Shown here in pieces: positions 9,740 to 19,628 of a stretch of DNA of 64,000 bases. Under the pieces are notes generated by a model. It did no database searches, was not told where the DNA came from, and saw nothing but the letters and a program-made list of their open reading frames with translations. Origin of the DNA: Rickettsia endosymbiont of Gonocerus acuteangulatus (lineage in GTDB: Bacteria; Pseudomonadota; Alphaproteobacteria; Rickettsiales; Rickettsiaceae); NCBI RefSeq assembly GCF_964026435.1, contig NZ_OZ032147.1, forward strand, positions 1,178,001-1,242,000. Direction: 5' to 3'. Each line of letters starts with the position of its first letter. Position 1 is the stretch's first letter. The position numbers were made by a program, and so were the translations under genes.

Positions 9740-10247
9740 CAGCATTATTTAACATGTTTAATAGGTGTTCTAGTTTTGTTGCTCCATCGTGATCAGGTGC
9801 AAAAATTCGATAATCTATTACCCAAAACTTATTAATATCAGGGTTATAATATACCAGACTCACTACTCCTATACCTTTAGTAACTCTACCTGTAGCTCCA
9901 CTGTACTGCGATCTTGCAATTTCTATTTGCTTCGTATTCCTTTTATTTAAAACCGTATCATCAAATATTGTATATCCATTAGATGAAAAAATAACATCAT
10001 TCTTGATGTGTTCCCATAACAAAGAAGGTGTATATTTTTCATTCCTTAAAAATCTATTAATAACATCATGACTACATTTCTTTGCATGTTCAGCGTAGTA
10101 GGTTAAACTATAATTCTTTTGGCTAACTATTAAAAATTGACAATAATCTGTCCTATTAATTGGTATTGCTTGCAACTTTATCCTCTTTGACATGTTTAAT
10201 TATTTTTACAATAATTTATCACTTTTTTACTCATAGCGTAAGTTTTG
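9740..10247 (-). mobile_element. IS701-like element, partial copy (5' half only)
   Basis: Contains the left end and the first half of the transposase (from MSKRIKLQAIPINR to LEHLLNMLNNA), then stops abruptly where copy 1 begins. The two copies face each other with opposite orientation. The missing half points to deletion or recombination. It borders fragment 2 of the NB-ARC gene directly. Confidence 0.85.
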
Positions 10248-10781
10248 TCTAATTTTTTTATAGGTTCTTGCAGCTTTTCTTCATCTAATAAAAATAATTC
10301 TTTGAAAATATCTATACTGATAAAGTCAGGGTCTAAATGTGCTGAGTATTGTAGCATCTGCCAAGCTATCGGTGATTTTTTTAATATTTCTAATAGCAAT
10401 ATTGTTTCAGGGTGTTCATCTTTGTTACTACGTATAAAATTGATATAATCGTTTACTTTAAGTAATTTATTTTCTTTTAAATATACTACCGCTTTGGACA
10501 AGCTATATGGCAATACTTCATCTTTGCTGCCAAATTCTTTTATTAAATCGTTAATATCTTGATCATTTAATCTATTTTCTAAAGATGCTTTTATGTAGGA
10601 TGTTGCTTCATCTTTATTAAAAGGTTCTAATATAATGTTTTCTATATCTTCACTTAATTTATTATTTTTAGTAGTAATTATGGTTTGTACTTTATCTTTG
10701 GGTATATTCATTATACCGTTAATATAAAGTTCAATATCTTTATATGCTTCGACATTATCAAAAATAAATAATGTATTTGAA
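10248..10781 (-). pseudogene. NB-ARC/TPR protein, fragment 2: NB-ARC middle
   Basis: Reading from the IS200 edge, the frame opens with SNTLFIFDNVEAYKD, a Walker B-type strand (FIFDN). VQTIITTKN follows, matching the sensor/RNBS-B strand of NB-ARC domains, and then a region resembling the GxP-type helical subdomain (LPYSLSKAVVYLKEN). This supports a STAND-class NTPase. The 3' side is cut by the partial IS701-like copy; the sequence joining it to the TPR array is missing and probably deleted. Confidence 0.75.
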
Positions 10782-11306
10782 ATAAAAGTAATCCCCGCCG
10801 CAAGCAGCGGGGTATTTTAGAAGAAAGCTAGCTGATGATCCTCATGCAGTTTCTGATATTCCTTGCCTTGGTTTTTTACGTATTTTCCTATCATATTCTC
10901 ATTTCCATGCTTACCTACCGTACTCGTAAAATATCCATCAGTCCAAAATTCTCCACCCCATAATTGTTTCTTTACCTGTGGACACTGTCTAAATATTTGA
11001 CGAGCTGTAACACTTTTAATTGTTGTTACTATTTTTGTTACGCTATAGGTTGGTACAGATTGTACCAAAAAATGGACATGATCTTCATCAACCCCTATTT
11101 CTAAAAATTTTATTTGATATCTCTTTTCTATCTCTAAACATATTTCTCGTAATACTTGATCAACTGATACGTCAAACACTGCTCGGCGATATTTTGCTGG
11201 AAATACCATGTGATACAGCAGTACCGTAACATTATGACTTTTATGTATATATTTGCTCATTCCGCCATATTACGCCGCAAGCGGCGGGGAATATACCCAA
11301 AAGAGA
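10782..11306 (-). mobile_element. IS200/IS605 family element, copy 1 (525 bp)
   Basis: Starts TCTCTTTTGGG (minus strand, next to TTTAA) and ends CTTTTAT. It carries the GC-rich subterminal hairpins (CCGCCGCTTGCGGCG and CCCCGCTGCTTGCGGCGGGG) expected for single-strand transposition. No target duplication. Removing it rejoins the two NB-ARC fragments in frame. Confidence 0.93.
10817..11260 (-). CDS. tnpA: TnpA, Y1 HUH transposase of IS200
   Basis: 147 aa. The HUH metal motif is HVHFL (His61, His63) and the nucleophile is Tyr127 in IGKYVKNQ. It acts as a dimer on single-stranded DNA hairpins at the element ends. No tnpB accompanies it, as usual for IS200. Five other copies lie in the window, at least three with the same full-length protein. 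Intact. Confidence 0.95.
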   Translation of the reverse strand: MSKYIHKSHNVTVLLYHMVFPAKYRRAVFDVSVDQVLREICLEIEKRYQIKFLEIGVDEDHVHFLVQSVPTYSVTKIVTTIKSVTARQIFRQCPQVKKQLWGGEFWTDGYFTSTVGKHGNENMIGKYVKNQGKEYQKLHEDHQLAFF

Positions 11307-11671
11307 TTTAAATTTGCAATTTTATTACAGACTAATCTTATTATCTCTCCCTCTTTTTTATCTGTTATATAAATGGCAAGCTCTTTAGCAAGTTGCCTAT
11401 ATGCTTCTTTAATTTTATAGACAGAATCAGCATTAATAAAGCGTACTATTTTCTTTGCTTCTTCTATTTGTTTACGACCGTAATCTTTAGCTAAAGTAGT
11501 CATACCCGTTCCGGCAAAAGCATTAATTGCTACACATGAGTTTTTACTTAAAGCATTATCGATTTGTTTAAATACAGCTTCACGATGAATAAGGTTATAA
11601 ACTGATAAAGTAGGTAAATTACTGTTTATACTCCTTGTATAATTGGCAGAATAAGCATTGCGATCTTTCAA
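11307..11671 (-). pseudogene. NB-ARC/TPR protein, fragment 1: N-terminus with Walker A
   Basis: Begins at a TTG that overlaps the lipase stop (TTGA, 11671-11668), suggesting translational coupling. It contains NLPTLSVYNLIHREAVFKQI, matching the start of NB-ARC domains (FVGRE region), then AFAGTGMTTLAKDYG. The expected P-loop is GTGKTTLA; here the lysine codon is ATG (11501-11503 on the plus strand), so nucleotide binding would be lost. IS200 follows. Together with fragments 2-4 this is one large gene of the effector-NTPase-TPR type. Confidence 0.78.
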
Positions 11672-13266
11672 TATTTTTTTGCTTCTTTGCTAACTTTAAC
11701 TACTCTTAGAATTTGTTCTCTTAAATCATCAACATTAATATTAGGTGAGTTTGTAAATATATAGTTTTTATGATTTTCTTCCTCTATTTCTTCTATCTTA
11801 TATTGTTCTTTTATGGTTTTTAATTGCTTTCTAGCTAAGTCTGGTATTTCTTTTATTTCAAGGTTTAGGTCTGCTAACTGGCATAAATGCCAATCACCAT
11901 TTCTTTTATTATCTATATTTACTATATCTTCAGATAAATTTACTTTTTGCGATTTGTAATGTCCTTGATAAAAAAGTTCAAATTGTTTCTTTCCCTCTGT
12001 TTGTGTAGGATCTTCTAAATGTTTATAAAATTCTAAAATTTGCTCAATTGCGACATTACCGCTTATAAAATGATCAAATACTTCTAAAAAGCTACCTAAC
12101 GTTGTTGCCGTCATACCTCTTCTTATTAAATTACTCGTCAAATGTTTAATGCTACCGCCAACAGGTACAGAATCAAGTAACTTAGCCCCTAGCGTGTCAC
12201 CTGTAGAATCATATTGTAAGCATGGCCAATCTAATATTTTTTCATATTCTATAGGTATTCCTGTTTCAGGATCAAAAACATCCAGCATTGAATCAAGTAA
12301 ATCTCTGCTTAAAGTTAATATAGAAACAATTGGGATGGTTTTATTTAGGACATTTATTATTTTACTGCTATACTCGGTAGCCGTAATTTCAGGAAATAAT
12401 CTATATGCCTTATGGATATGAGGGTTACTAGTATTTACAAAATTCGGAGCAGATAGATAAGTAGTTATGTCTAAATTTCTTATATCAAAATGAGTTTCAT
12501 GGCTGAGTACATTTGATTTAAAACTATCCATAACTTTTGCAGAGCCAGGGCTATCGAACGTTATGGCTTTTGCTTTGGAATAGTTAAAATCTTGATAAGC
12601 AAAATATAAGCTTAATTCTGCAAACCACGCACCTAAAGAATAACCCGTAAAAGATAGATTATAGTCATGCTTTTTAGCATATTCGGTGATTTCCTGCGTA
12701 GCCTGATATGCTGCTGCTTGCTGTGCTACTATCTGCCCTCCTAAAACGCTCTTAAAATGATTTTTCATTGAGGAATCAGTTTTTAGCAAATCCCATCCCT
12801 CAAATGTATTACCTCTATGAGCAAGTACTAATTGCTTTTTCTTTTCATTTACATATGCTACTGCGTAATATCTACCTATTTTAGGCTCGTTAAATATTTT
12901 AAATATTTTCCAATCTTCTAAATATTGATTATATTTTGCTTCTTCAAAGGCTACTTTTTCCTGTGCTTTAGAATCTATATAGGAATGCAAACTAAGTAAC
13001 CCATGAATAAAATCATTAGGATATTGCTTATAATTTTGATTGTTTAAAATGATTTTACTTTCTATTTTTTCTACAAAATCAACTGAAAGCTTGGGCATTT
13101 TACCCCAACTTACATTACCGATAAAATCATTGTTCTGAATTTTACTTGCTATTTCTTCTAACTGCAATATTGTTAAATCTATATCTTTAAGGTCAAGATG
13201 TACAAGTTTAGGATCATTTTTTTCTAATTGAGTGATAAGTGCTTGATATTTGTTTGTAGAACTCAT
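11668..13266 (-). CDS. class-3 lipase-like alpha/beta hydrolase
   Basis: 540 aa from a GTG at 13290, or 532 aa from the ATG at 13266, which I prefer (MSSTNKYQALITQ); neither has a strong ribosome binding site. Residue numbers here count from the GTG. LVLAHRGNTFEGWD (about 154-167) resembles the oxyanion strand of class 3 lipases. GYSLG (216-220) is the GxSxG nucleophile elbow with Ser218, and ITFDSPGS (243-250) follows as in that family. The C-terminal 250 residues are helical and unassigned. There is no signal peptide. The gene overlaps the NB-ARC gene start, so the pair probably formed one operon: a lipase effector with an NLR-like partner. Alternatively it is an exported phospholipase effector. 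Confidence 0.75.
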   Translation of the reverse strand: MSSTNKYQALITQLEKNDPKLVHLDLKDIDLTILQLEEIASKIQNNDFIGNVSWGKMPKLSVDFVEKIESKIILNNQNYKQYPNDFIHGLLSLHSYIDSKAQEKVAFEEAKYNQYLEDWKIFKIFNEPKIGRYYAVAYVNEKKKQLVLAHRGNTFEGWDLLKTDSSMKNHFKSVLGGQIVAQQAAAYQATQEITEYAKKHDYNLSFTGYSLGAWFAELSLYFAYQDFNYSKAKAITFDSPGSAKVMDSFKSNVLSHETHFDIRNLDITTYLSAPNFVNTSNPHIHKAYRLFPEITATEYSSKIINVLNKTIPIVSILTLSRDLLDSMLDVFDPETGIPIEYEKILDWPCLQYDSTGDTLGAKLLDSVPVGGSIKHLTSNLIRRGMTATTLGSFLEVFDHFISGNVAIEQILEFYKHLEDPTQTEGKKQFELFYQGHYKSQKVNLSEDIVNIDNKRNGDWHLCQLADLNLEIKEIPDLARKQLKTIKEQYKIEEIEEENHKNYIFTNSPNINVDDLREQILRVVKVSKEAKKY

Positions 13267-13340
13267 AAATAGATTTAGTTGAATTTTCACAAGGCATTAT
13301 AAATTAAATTTTATAATTTTCAACTGTTACGTTATTTACC

Positions 13341-13643
13341 ATGAAATTTTTTACCTATAATTCTTTATCAAAATTAGCATTTTTAAATATAAAAGTTAAG
13401 GCGGCTGCAAAAAATAATAACATTAAAGAATTTATTATAATTAATGATATTCCCTATCTAAAATTATCTATAAAAGCACATGCACAACAAGGCAAAGCTA
13501 ACGAAGAAATCATAAATTTTTTAGCAAAAGAATGGCAATTATTGCGAAGTAATATTGAGATAACTAACAGTTTAAAGACAATTTTAATAAAAAATATTGA
13601 CGAAGAGTATTTAAATTTAATTTTAAAATCCTATATTAAATAA
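13341..13643 (+). CDS. DUF167 / YggU family protein
   Basis: 100 aa. It matches the UPF0235/YggU fold: VKAAAKNN near the start, then YLKLSIKAHAQQGKANEEIINFLAKEW, the family signature (KAxPxxGKANxxLixfLAkxl), and a basic C-terminus. Biochemical function is unknown in the family. It stands alone between the divergent lipase gene and htpG. Confidence 0.88.
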   Translation: MKFFTYNSLSKLAFLNIKVKAAAKNNNIKEFIIINDIPYLKLSIKAHAQQGKANEEIINFLAKEWQLLRSNIEITNSLKTILIKNIDEEYLNLILKSYIK

Positions 13644-13662
13644 ATAAAGTTTTGTTTTTACC

Positions 13663-13752
13663 GTCATTGCGAGGAGACGCTATAGGCGTCGACGAAGCAA
13701 TCTCAGGAGCTCTCATGAGATTGTCACGCTCCTTGCAGTCGCTCGCAATGAC
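13663..13752. repeat. intergenic palindromic repeat (GTCATTGCGAGG type)
   Basis: Ends GTCATTGCGAG and CTCGCAATGAC are inverted. A second inner pair surrounds CTCATGAGATTG. Related copies occur at 22086 and within 33593-33945. It may form a stem between the DUF167 gene and htpG. Confidence 0.8.
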
Positions 13753-13803
13753 ATTTTTAAATAACAAAACTAAAAACAAGAATTTTTAAATTGGATTTAA
13801 GTA

Positions 13804-15669
13804 ATGACACAAGAAAAAAAGAAATTTGATGCCGAGGTTGGCAAGATTTTAAATTTAATGATTCACTCTCTTTATAGTAATAAAGAGATTTTTATGCGGG
13901 AGTTGATTTCTAACGCTTCTGATGCTTGTGATAAGCTGCGTTATCTATCCCAAAGTGAAGCTGAATTAGTAGCTGGTGACTCTAACTTTAAGATTACTGT
14001 TAAAGTCGATAAAAACAATAGTCAGGTTATCATACGTGATAACGGAATCGGTATGAATAAAGAGGATTTAATCGAGAATTTAGGCACTATTGCAAGATCA
14101 GGTACGGCAAATTTCCTTAAAAATCTCTTAGGTGATTCTAAAAAAGATAATATGCTAATTGGTCAGTTTGGCGTTGGCTTTTACTCAAGCTTTATGGTAG
14201 CTGATAAGGTCACTGTAACTTCAAGAAAAGCTGGCGAAGATAAAGTATATGTTTGGGAATCGGAAGGAGAAGGGGAATATATTGTATCAGACTCTGACAG
14301 AGAATTTAGCAGAGGCACGGAAATTGCTTTGCACATTAAAAAAGAAGAGGATACATTTCTTGATCATTTCAGATTAAAGCATATAGTTAAAAGTTATTCC
14401 GATCATATAGCTGTGCCGATATATTTCTTTGATGAGGGGGATAATAACAAAATACAGCTAAATTCTGCCTCAGCTTTATGGACAAGATCAAAGTCAGAAA
14501 TTACAGAAGAACAATATAAAGAATTTTATAAAAGTTTATCTTATGCTGTGGATGATCCTTGGATTACGATGCATAATAAAAACGAGGGAGCTATAGAGTT
14601 TACGAACCTACTATTTATCCCATCAAGCAAAACTTATGATTTATTCCATCCTGATCGCAAAAGACGAGTGAAATTATATATTAAGAGAGTATTTATTTCT
14701 GATGAGAATATTGATTTAATCCCATCATATTTAAGGTTTTTACGAGGAGTGGTAGATTCAGAGGATTTACCGCTGAATATAAGCCGTGAATCGTTGCAAC
14801 ATAATAATGTACTTGAGAAAATTAAAAACGCTATTACCAAAAGAGTCCTAGGCGAACTTAAGAAAAAGAAAGAAGATTCGCCTGATGAATATAATAATTT
14901 TTGGGCTAATTTCGGCGGAGCTTTAAAAGAGGGGTTATGTGAAGCTACCACCGATCATGAAAAGTTATTAGAAGTATGTATATTTAGAAGTGCCTTGCAT
15001 AATAAAATGATTAGCCTTGATGAATATATAAAAGGCTTTAAAGAGGGACAGAATACTATATATTATTTAAGTGGTGATAATCCTGATAAGCTACTTTCAA
15101 GCCCGCAAATTGAAGGGTTATTAAGTAAAAATATCGATGTGTTATTATTTACCGATACTGTTGATGATTTTTGGGTAAATGTTAATAGCGAATATAAAGG
15201 ACATGCGATTAAATCGGCTACAAGAAGCGATATTGATGTAGACCAAGCTACTTTATCATCTGAGGAAAAAGATAAAGATAAGAAAAAATCTGATGATGAA
15301 TATAAATCATTAACTGATTATTTTAAAGAGACTTTAGGGAGTTTAGTTAAGGATGTTAAAATATCTAAAAAGCTGACTTCAAGCCCTGCTTGTCTTGCCG
15401 TTAGTGAAGCCGCTATGGATATTCGTATGGAGCGATTTTTAATTGAGCAGAAACAAATAGCAAATGCTTCTACTAAAAATTTAGAGCTAAACCCTAAAAA
15501 TAAGATCATAGAAAAAATATTTAATGACTTAAAAGCGAATAATAAAAATAACGATGAGCTAGTTAAGTTAATATTTGATCAAGCTTGTATTTTAGAGGGT
15601 GAACCGGTAGCAGATACAGGGGCTTTCTCAAAAAGACTTAATGATATTGTACAAAAAGCTATATTATAG
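13804..15669 (+). CDS. htpG: chaperone HtpG (Hsp90)
   Basis: 621 aa, normal length. The N-terminal GHKL ATPase domain shows [30 protein letters not shown] and [13 protein letters not shown]. The middle domain has NISRESLQ with the catalytic Arg, and the C-terminal dimerisation domain ends [19 protein letters not shown]. Cytosolic ATP-dependent chaperone. The start ATG follows GGATTTAAGTA, a modest ribosome binding site. Bacterial Hsp90 lacks the MEEVD tail, as seen here. Intact. Confidence 0.97.
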   Translation: MTQEKKKFDAEVGKILNLMIHSLYSNKEIFMRELISNASDACDKLRYLSQSEAELVAGDSNFKITVKVDKNNSQVIIRDNGIGMNKEDLIENLGTIARSGTANFLKNLLGDSKKDNMLIGQFGVGFYSSFMVADKVTVTSRKAGEDKVYVWESEGEGEYIVSDSDREFSRGTEIALHIKKEEDTFLDHFRLKHIVKSYSDHIAVPIYFFDEGDNNKIQLNSASALWTRSKSEITEEQYKEFYKSLSYAVDDPWITMHNKNEGAIEFTNLLFIPSSKTYDLFHPDRKRRVKLYIKRVFISDENIDLIPSYLRFLRGVVDSEDLPLNISRESLQHNNVLEKIKNAITKRVLGELKKKKEDSPDEYNNFWANFGGALKEGLCEATTDHEKLLEVCIFRSALHNKMISLDEYIKGFKEGQNTIYYLSGDNPDKLLSSPQIEGLLSKNIDVLLFTDTVDDFWVNVNSEYKGHAIKSATRSDIDVDQATLSSEEKDKDKKKSDDEYKSLTDYFKETLGSLVKDVKISKKLTSSPACLAVSEAAMDIRMERFLIEQKQIANASTKNLELNPKNKIIEKIFNDLKANNKNNDELVKLIFDQACILEGEPVADTGAFSKRLNDIVQKAIL

Positions 15670-15764
15670 CTTTAAAATTATTCTATTTTAATGTAGAATG
15701 GATGCAATGTGAATCGGTGTAACCGTGCGGCAATGTTATTGTATGTATAAGAAAACGTCTTTGG

Positions 15765-15880
15765 TGTCATTCCCGCGAAAGCGGGAATCCAGTAATAAAA
15801 AATATGTACACAGCAAGTTTTTAAAATAAAAGCTCAATTTATTCCGCTTTACTATGGATTCCCGCCTACGTGGGAATGAC
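15765..15880. repeat. 116-bp palindromic repeat (GTCATTCCCGCG type)
   Basis: Outer arms GTCATTCCCGC and GCGGGAATGAC-like, with an inner core containing AAGTTTTTAAAAT and CTCAATTTATTCCGCTTTA. Near-identical copies lie at 24426, 62784 and 63831. Translation in one frame gives the VIPAKAGIQ or DSRLRGND peptides that often mislead gene calls; here it falsely extends hemA upstream. Confidence 0.9.
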
Positions 15881-15928
15881 ATAACCGTTACACCTCACGT
15901 GACATTTTCAAACAAGATAATAGATCTA

Positions 15929-17173
15929 ATGTCTTATTACGATACTATATTTAGCAATCATATAGATAAAATTAAAAGCGAGGGAAGATATCGCGAATTT
16001 AAAGCTTTAAAAAGGCAAGCCGATAATTTTCCTTTCGCTATGTGTGATGATAAACAAATAGTCATGTGGTGTATTAATGACTATTTAGGTATGAGCAAAC
16101 ATCCAAAAGTAGTGCAAGCTTCTATAGATGCAGTACTGAAATATGGTGTTGGTTCAGGCGGTACAAGAAATATCGGCGGTAACAATATAGCTATTCTTGA
16201 GCTTGAGCAGGAGCTAGCAAGTTTGCATAACAAAGAAGCCTCCTTAGTTTTTACTTCCGGCTTTGTGGCAAATGACACAACCCTTGCAACCCTTGCTAAA
16301 ATTATGCCTGATCTTGTCTTTTTTTCCGATGAGCTAAATCATGCATCGATCATTGCCGGTATTACTGACTCTAAAGCCGAGAAACATATATACAGACATT
16401 TAGACGTTAAGCATTTAGAAGAATTACTGCAATTGGTTGATATTAATAGACCGAAAATTATCGTTTTTGAGTCGGCTTATTCCATGGACGGCTTCTTTTC
16501 TCCTATTAAAGATATAATCAATTTAGCTAAAAAATATAATGCTTTAACCTTTATTGATGAAGTTCATACAGTAGGTTTATATGGCAAAACCGGTGCAGGT
16601 ATTGCTGAGCTTCTTGATTGTAGCGATGAAATCGATATTATCCAAGGAACGCTTGCCAAAGCATATGGCACTATTGGCGGTTATATCACCGCAAGCCATA
16701 GCCTAATTGATGCTATCAGGTTAACAGCTTCCGGCTTTATTTTTACTACCTCATTGCCGCCGGTAATTTCTACTGCTGCAACGCATAGTATTAGGCATCT
16801 TAAAGAATCAAATATAGAGCGTCAAACGCATCAAAAAGTAATTGCAAAACTCAAAAGCTCTTTTGACCGTTTTAATATTCCTTACCTTAAAAATGAAAGC
16901 CATATAGTGCCAATAATTATAGGTGATCCTATCAAGGCTGCCAAAGCTTCTAACATGCTGCTTAATGATTATGGTATTTACGTTCAGCATATCAATTTCC
17001 CAACAGTGCCAAGAGGAACTGAACGTCTCCGAATTATCCCAACTCCCGCACATACCGATGAAATGATTAACGACTTATCTATAGCATTAGTACAGATATT
17101 TGCCGTATTAAATATAGAATTATCTTTTACACAAGAGCTTAATGAGGAAGTATGCTTAAACCTTATTGCTTGA
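15929..17173 (+). CDS. hemA: 5-aminolevulinate synthase HemA
   Basis: 414 aa from the ATG at 15929 (MSYYDTIFSNHIDKIKSEGRYREF). The open frame extends upstream to 15854, but those residues come from the palindromic repeat, so I reject the longer start. PLP-dependent alpha-oxoamine synthase that condenses glycine and succinyl-CoA for haem synthesis (the alphaproteobacterial C4 route). Motifs: GSGGTRNIGGN, FTSGFVAND, SDELNHASII, FIDEVHTVGLYG and the PLP lysine in TLAKAYGTIGGY. Intact. Confidence 0.96.
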   Translation: MSYYDTIFSNHIDKIKSEGRYREFKALKRQADNFPFAMCDDKQIVMWCINDYLGMSKHPKVVQASIDAVLKYGVGSGGTRNIGGNNIAILELEQELASLHNKEASLVFTSGFVANDTTLATLAKIMPDLVFFSDELNHASIIAGITDSKAEKHIYRHLDVKHLEELLQLVDINRPKIIVFESAYSMDGFFSPIKDIINLAKKYNALTFIDEVHTVGLYGKTGAGIAELLDCSDEIDIIQGTLAKAYGTIGGYITASHSLIDAIRLTASGFIFTTSLPPVISTAATHSIRHLKESNIERQTHQKVIAKLKSSFDRFNIPYLKNESHIVPIIIGDPIKAAKASNMLLNDYGIYVQHINFPTVPRGTERLRIIPTPAHTDEMINDLSIALVQIFAVLNIELSFTQELNEEVCLNLIA

Positions 17174-17204
17174 CCTAGATTGTTGCATGACTCTAAAAAG
17201 ATAT

Positions 17205-17373
17205 TCAATGTCACAATCCCGTGGCTTGTCTGGTGTTGTTGCATGGATTGGGAAACACTCTTAATGTCATCCCCGCGTAGTCGGGAATGACATATAAGGT
17301 CACCTATACCTGAAAAAAATATAACATTTTTTAAAAAATGTCCGGTACTATAGGACAAGCCACGGGATGACAT
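17205..17373. repeat. intergenic repeat with CCCGTGGCTTGTC inverted arms
   Basis: CCCGTGGCTTGTC near 17218 is answered by GACAAGCCACGGG near 17353. Between them lie GTCATCCCCGCGTAGTCGGG and a stretch (AAGGTCACCTATA, then CATTTTTTAAAAAATGTCCGGTAC) that recurs inverted in 33593-33945. Noncoding debris downstream of hemA, possibly acting as a terminator. Confidence 0.7.
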
Positions 17374-17411
17374 ATTTGACCCATACGACAACGCCTCTGC
17401 AGGAATTATAA

Positions 17412-17863
17412 CAAAACTTACGCTATTTGGTTCTAAATATCATAAAGATGGAGAACGCAGCTGTTGTTGCATATAGTCATCTAAAAGTCCTAACTTTATT
17501 TGGTAAACCGTTTTACCGATTGTATTTGCAGTCCTTTTGAGAAATGCCCAAACTAAAAATGCACAACTAATATGATTACGTTGAATACGCTGTTTCCTGC
17601 ATTGACAACGTTCTATCCCAGTAAGTTGCTTAATTTCTCTGTGCATGCTCTCAATTACCCATCGAAAGCCACACTCATCTTGTGCAGCTTTAGAAGATTT
17701 GTGAGTTTTGTTATTGGTAACAACATACTCAACTCTGTTGGTAGAAACAGTAAATTTAAACAAATTAACATGCTTATTTTTAGCAAAGCCTTTTATATGA
17801 ATCTCTACTCCATGCCTGATCTCTTCATCTGAAAATGTCAACTCTTTTACAGCTTTATAAGGT
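17412..17863 (-). mobile_element. IS701-like element, partial copy (3' half only)
   Basis: Right end and last 133 codons of the transposase, with HTGIERCQ-type and KRTANTIGKTVYQIK segments, ending abruptly at CCTTATAAAGC where the next copy starts. The left end reads CAAAACTTACGCTATTTGG, a one-base deviation from the usual end. Not mobile by itself. Confidence 0.85.
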
Positions 17864-18349
17864 CAAAACTTACGCTATGAGTAAAAAAGTGATAAATTAT
17901 TGTAAAAATAATTAAACATGTCAAAGAGGATAAAGTTGCAAGCAATACCAATTAATAGGACAGATTATTGTCAATTTTTAATAGTTAGCCAAAAGAATTA
18001 TAGTTTAACCTACTACGCTGAACATGCAAAGAAATGTAGTCATGATGTTATTAATAGATTTTTAAGGAATAAAAAATATACACCTTCTTTGTTATGGGAA
18101 CACATCAAGAATGATGTTATTTTTTCATCTAATGGATATACAATATTTGATGATACGGTTTTAAATAAAAGGAATACGAAGCAAATAGAAATTGCAAGAT
18201 CGCAGTACAGTGGAGCTACAGGTAGAGTTACTAAAGGTATAGGAGTAGTGAGTCTGGTATATTATAACCCTGATATTAATAAGTTTTGGGTAATAGATTA
18301 TCGAATTTTTGCACCTGATCATGATGGAGCAACAAAACTAGAACACCTA

Positions 18350-18874
18350 ATAAAAGTAATCCCCGCCGCAAGCAGCGGGGTATTTTAGAAGAAAGCTAGC
18401 TGATGATCCTCATGCAGTTTCTGATATTCCTTGCCTTGGTTTTTTACGTATTTTCCTATCATATTCTCATTTCCATGCTTACCTACCGTACTCGTAAAAT
18501 ATCCATCAGTCCAAAATTCTCCACCCCATAATTGTTTCTTTACCTGTGGACACTGTCTAAATATTTGACGAGCTGTAACACTTTTAATTGTTGTTACTAT
18601 TTTTGTTACGCTATAGGTTGGTACAGATTGTACCAAAAAATGGACATGATCTTCATCAACCCCTATTTCTAAAAATTTTATTTGATATCTCTTTTCTATC
18701 TCTAAACATATTTCTCGTAATACTTGATCAACTGATACGTCAAACACTGCTCGGCGATATTTTGCTGGAAATACCATGTGATACAGCAGTACCGTAACAT
18801 TATGACTTTTATGTATATATTTGCTCATTCCGCCATATTACGCCGCAAGCGGCGGGGAATATACCCAAAAGAGA
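18350..18874 (-). mobile_element. IS200/IS605 element, copy 2
   Basis: 525 bp, inserted 3' of TTTAA (minus strand CATGTTTAA|TCTC). Comparison with the empty site in the uninterrupted IS701-like copies fixes both ends and shows there is no target duplication. Confidence 0.95.
18385..18828 (-). CDS. tnpA: TnpA, Y1 HUH transposase of IS200
   Basis: 147 aa, identical in sequence to the copy at 10817: HVHFL HUH motif and catalytic Tyr in IGKYVKNQ. Intact, so a possible source for the other copies. Confidence 0.95.
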   Translation of the reverse strand: MSKYIHKSHNVTVLLYHMVFPAKYRRAVFDVSVDQVLREICLEIEKRYQIKFLEIGVDEDHVHFLVQSVPTYSVTKIVTTIKSVTARQIFRQCPQVKKQLWGGEFWTDGYFTSTVGKHGNENMIGKYVKNQGKEYQKLHEDHQLAFF

Positions 18875-19499
18875 TTAAACATGTTAAATAATGCTGTTTA
18901 TAGCAAGAAGATTCCTTTTCAAACAGTACTTTTTGACACATGGTATTCTACACACAAAATTATGCAACATGTTGACTCTCTGGGGAAATATTATTATGCC
19001 CCTATTAAAGCCAATAGAAACGTTAGTAAAACACACGATTCTAAACCTTATAAAGCTGTAAAAGAGTTGACATTTTCAGATGAAGAGATCAGGCATGGAG
19101 TAGAGATTCATATAAAAGGCTTTGCTAAAAATAAGCATGTTAATTTGTTTAAATTTACTGTTTCTACCAACAGAGTTGAGTATATTGTTACCAATAACAA
19201 AACTCAAAAATCTTCTAAAGCTGCACAAGATGAGTGTGGCTTTCGATGGGTAATTGAGAGCATGCACAGAGAAATTAAGCAACTTACTGGGATAGAACGT
19301 TGTCAATGCAGGAAACAGCGTATTCAACGTAATCATATTAGTTGGGCATTTTTAGTTTGGGCATTTCTCAAAAGGACTGCAAATACAATCGGTAAAACGG
19401 TTTACCAAATAAAGTTAGGGCTTTTAGATGACTATATGCAACAACAGCTGCGTTCTCCATCTTTACGATATTTAGAACCAAACATAGCGTAAGTTTTGA

Positions 19500-19624
19500 C
19501 AAAACTTACGCTATGTTATAGCAAATATGCTAAAAACTCTTATTACACAGCAATGTTTTATAGTGAAGCACTTCATAATATCCCTTAATTCATGGGCATT
19601 ATATTAAACATAGCGTAAGTTTTG
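19500..19624. mobile_element. 125-bp MITE, copy 5
   Basis: Inserted right at the end of the preceding IS701-like copy, with TTGA duplicated (19496-19499 and 19625-19628). The left TTGA includes the last bases of that IS. It cuts off the 5' part of the methyltransferase pseudogene. Confidence 0.92.
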
Positions 19625-19628
19625 TTGA

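Larger units (their letters stand above)
17918..19492 (+). pseudogene. IS701-like transposase split by IS200
   Basis: The reading frame is the usual 349-codon DDE transposase. The N-terminal 144 codons end at the IS200, and the remaining codons resume at TTAAACATG with no other lesion visible. Precise excision of the IS200 would regenerate an open frame. Small substitutions (NKKYT, YIVTN) separate it from the other copies. Confidence 0.88.
17864..19498 (+). mobile_element. IS701-like element copy carrying an IS200
   Basis: Both CAAAACTTACGCTATG ends are present. Removing the IS200 (18350-18874) restores the transposase between LEHL and NMLNNA. The outer flanks show no 4-bp match. Confidence 0.9.

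Noticed and set aside
15854-15928. Upstream extension of hemA by 25 codons
   Set aside because: The added residues (MDSRLRGND...) come from the palindromic repeat. The 414-codon start at 15929 matches the family length.
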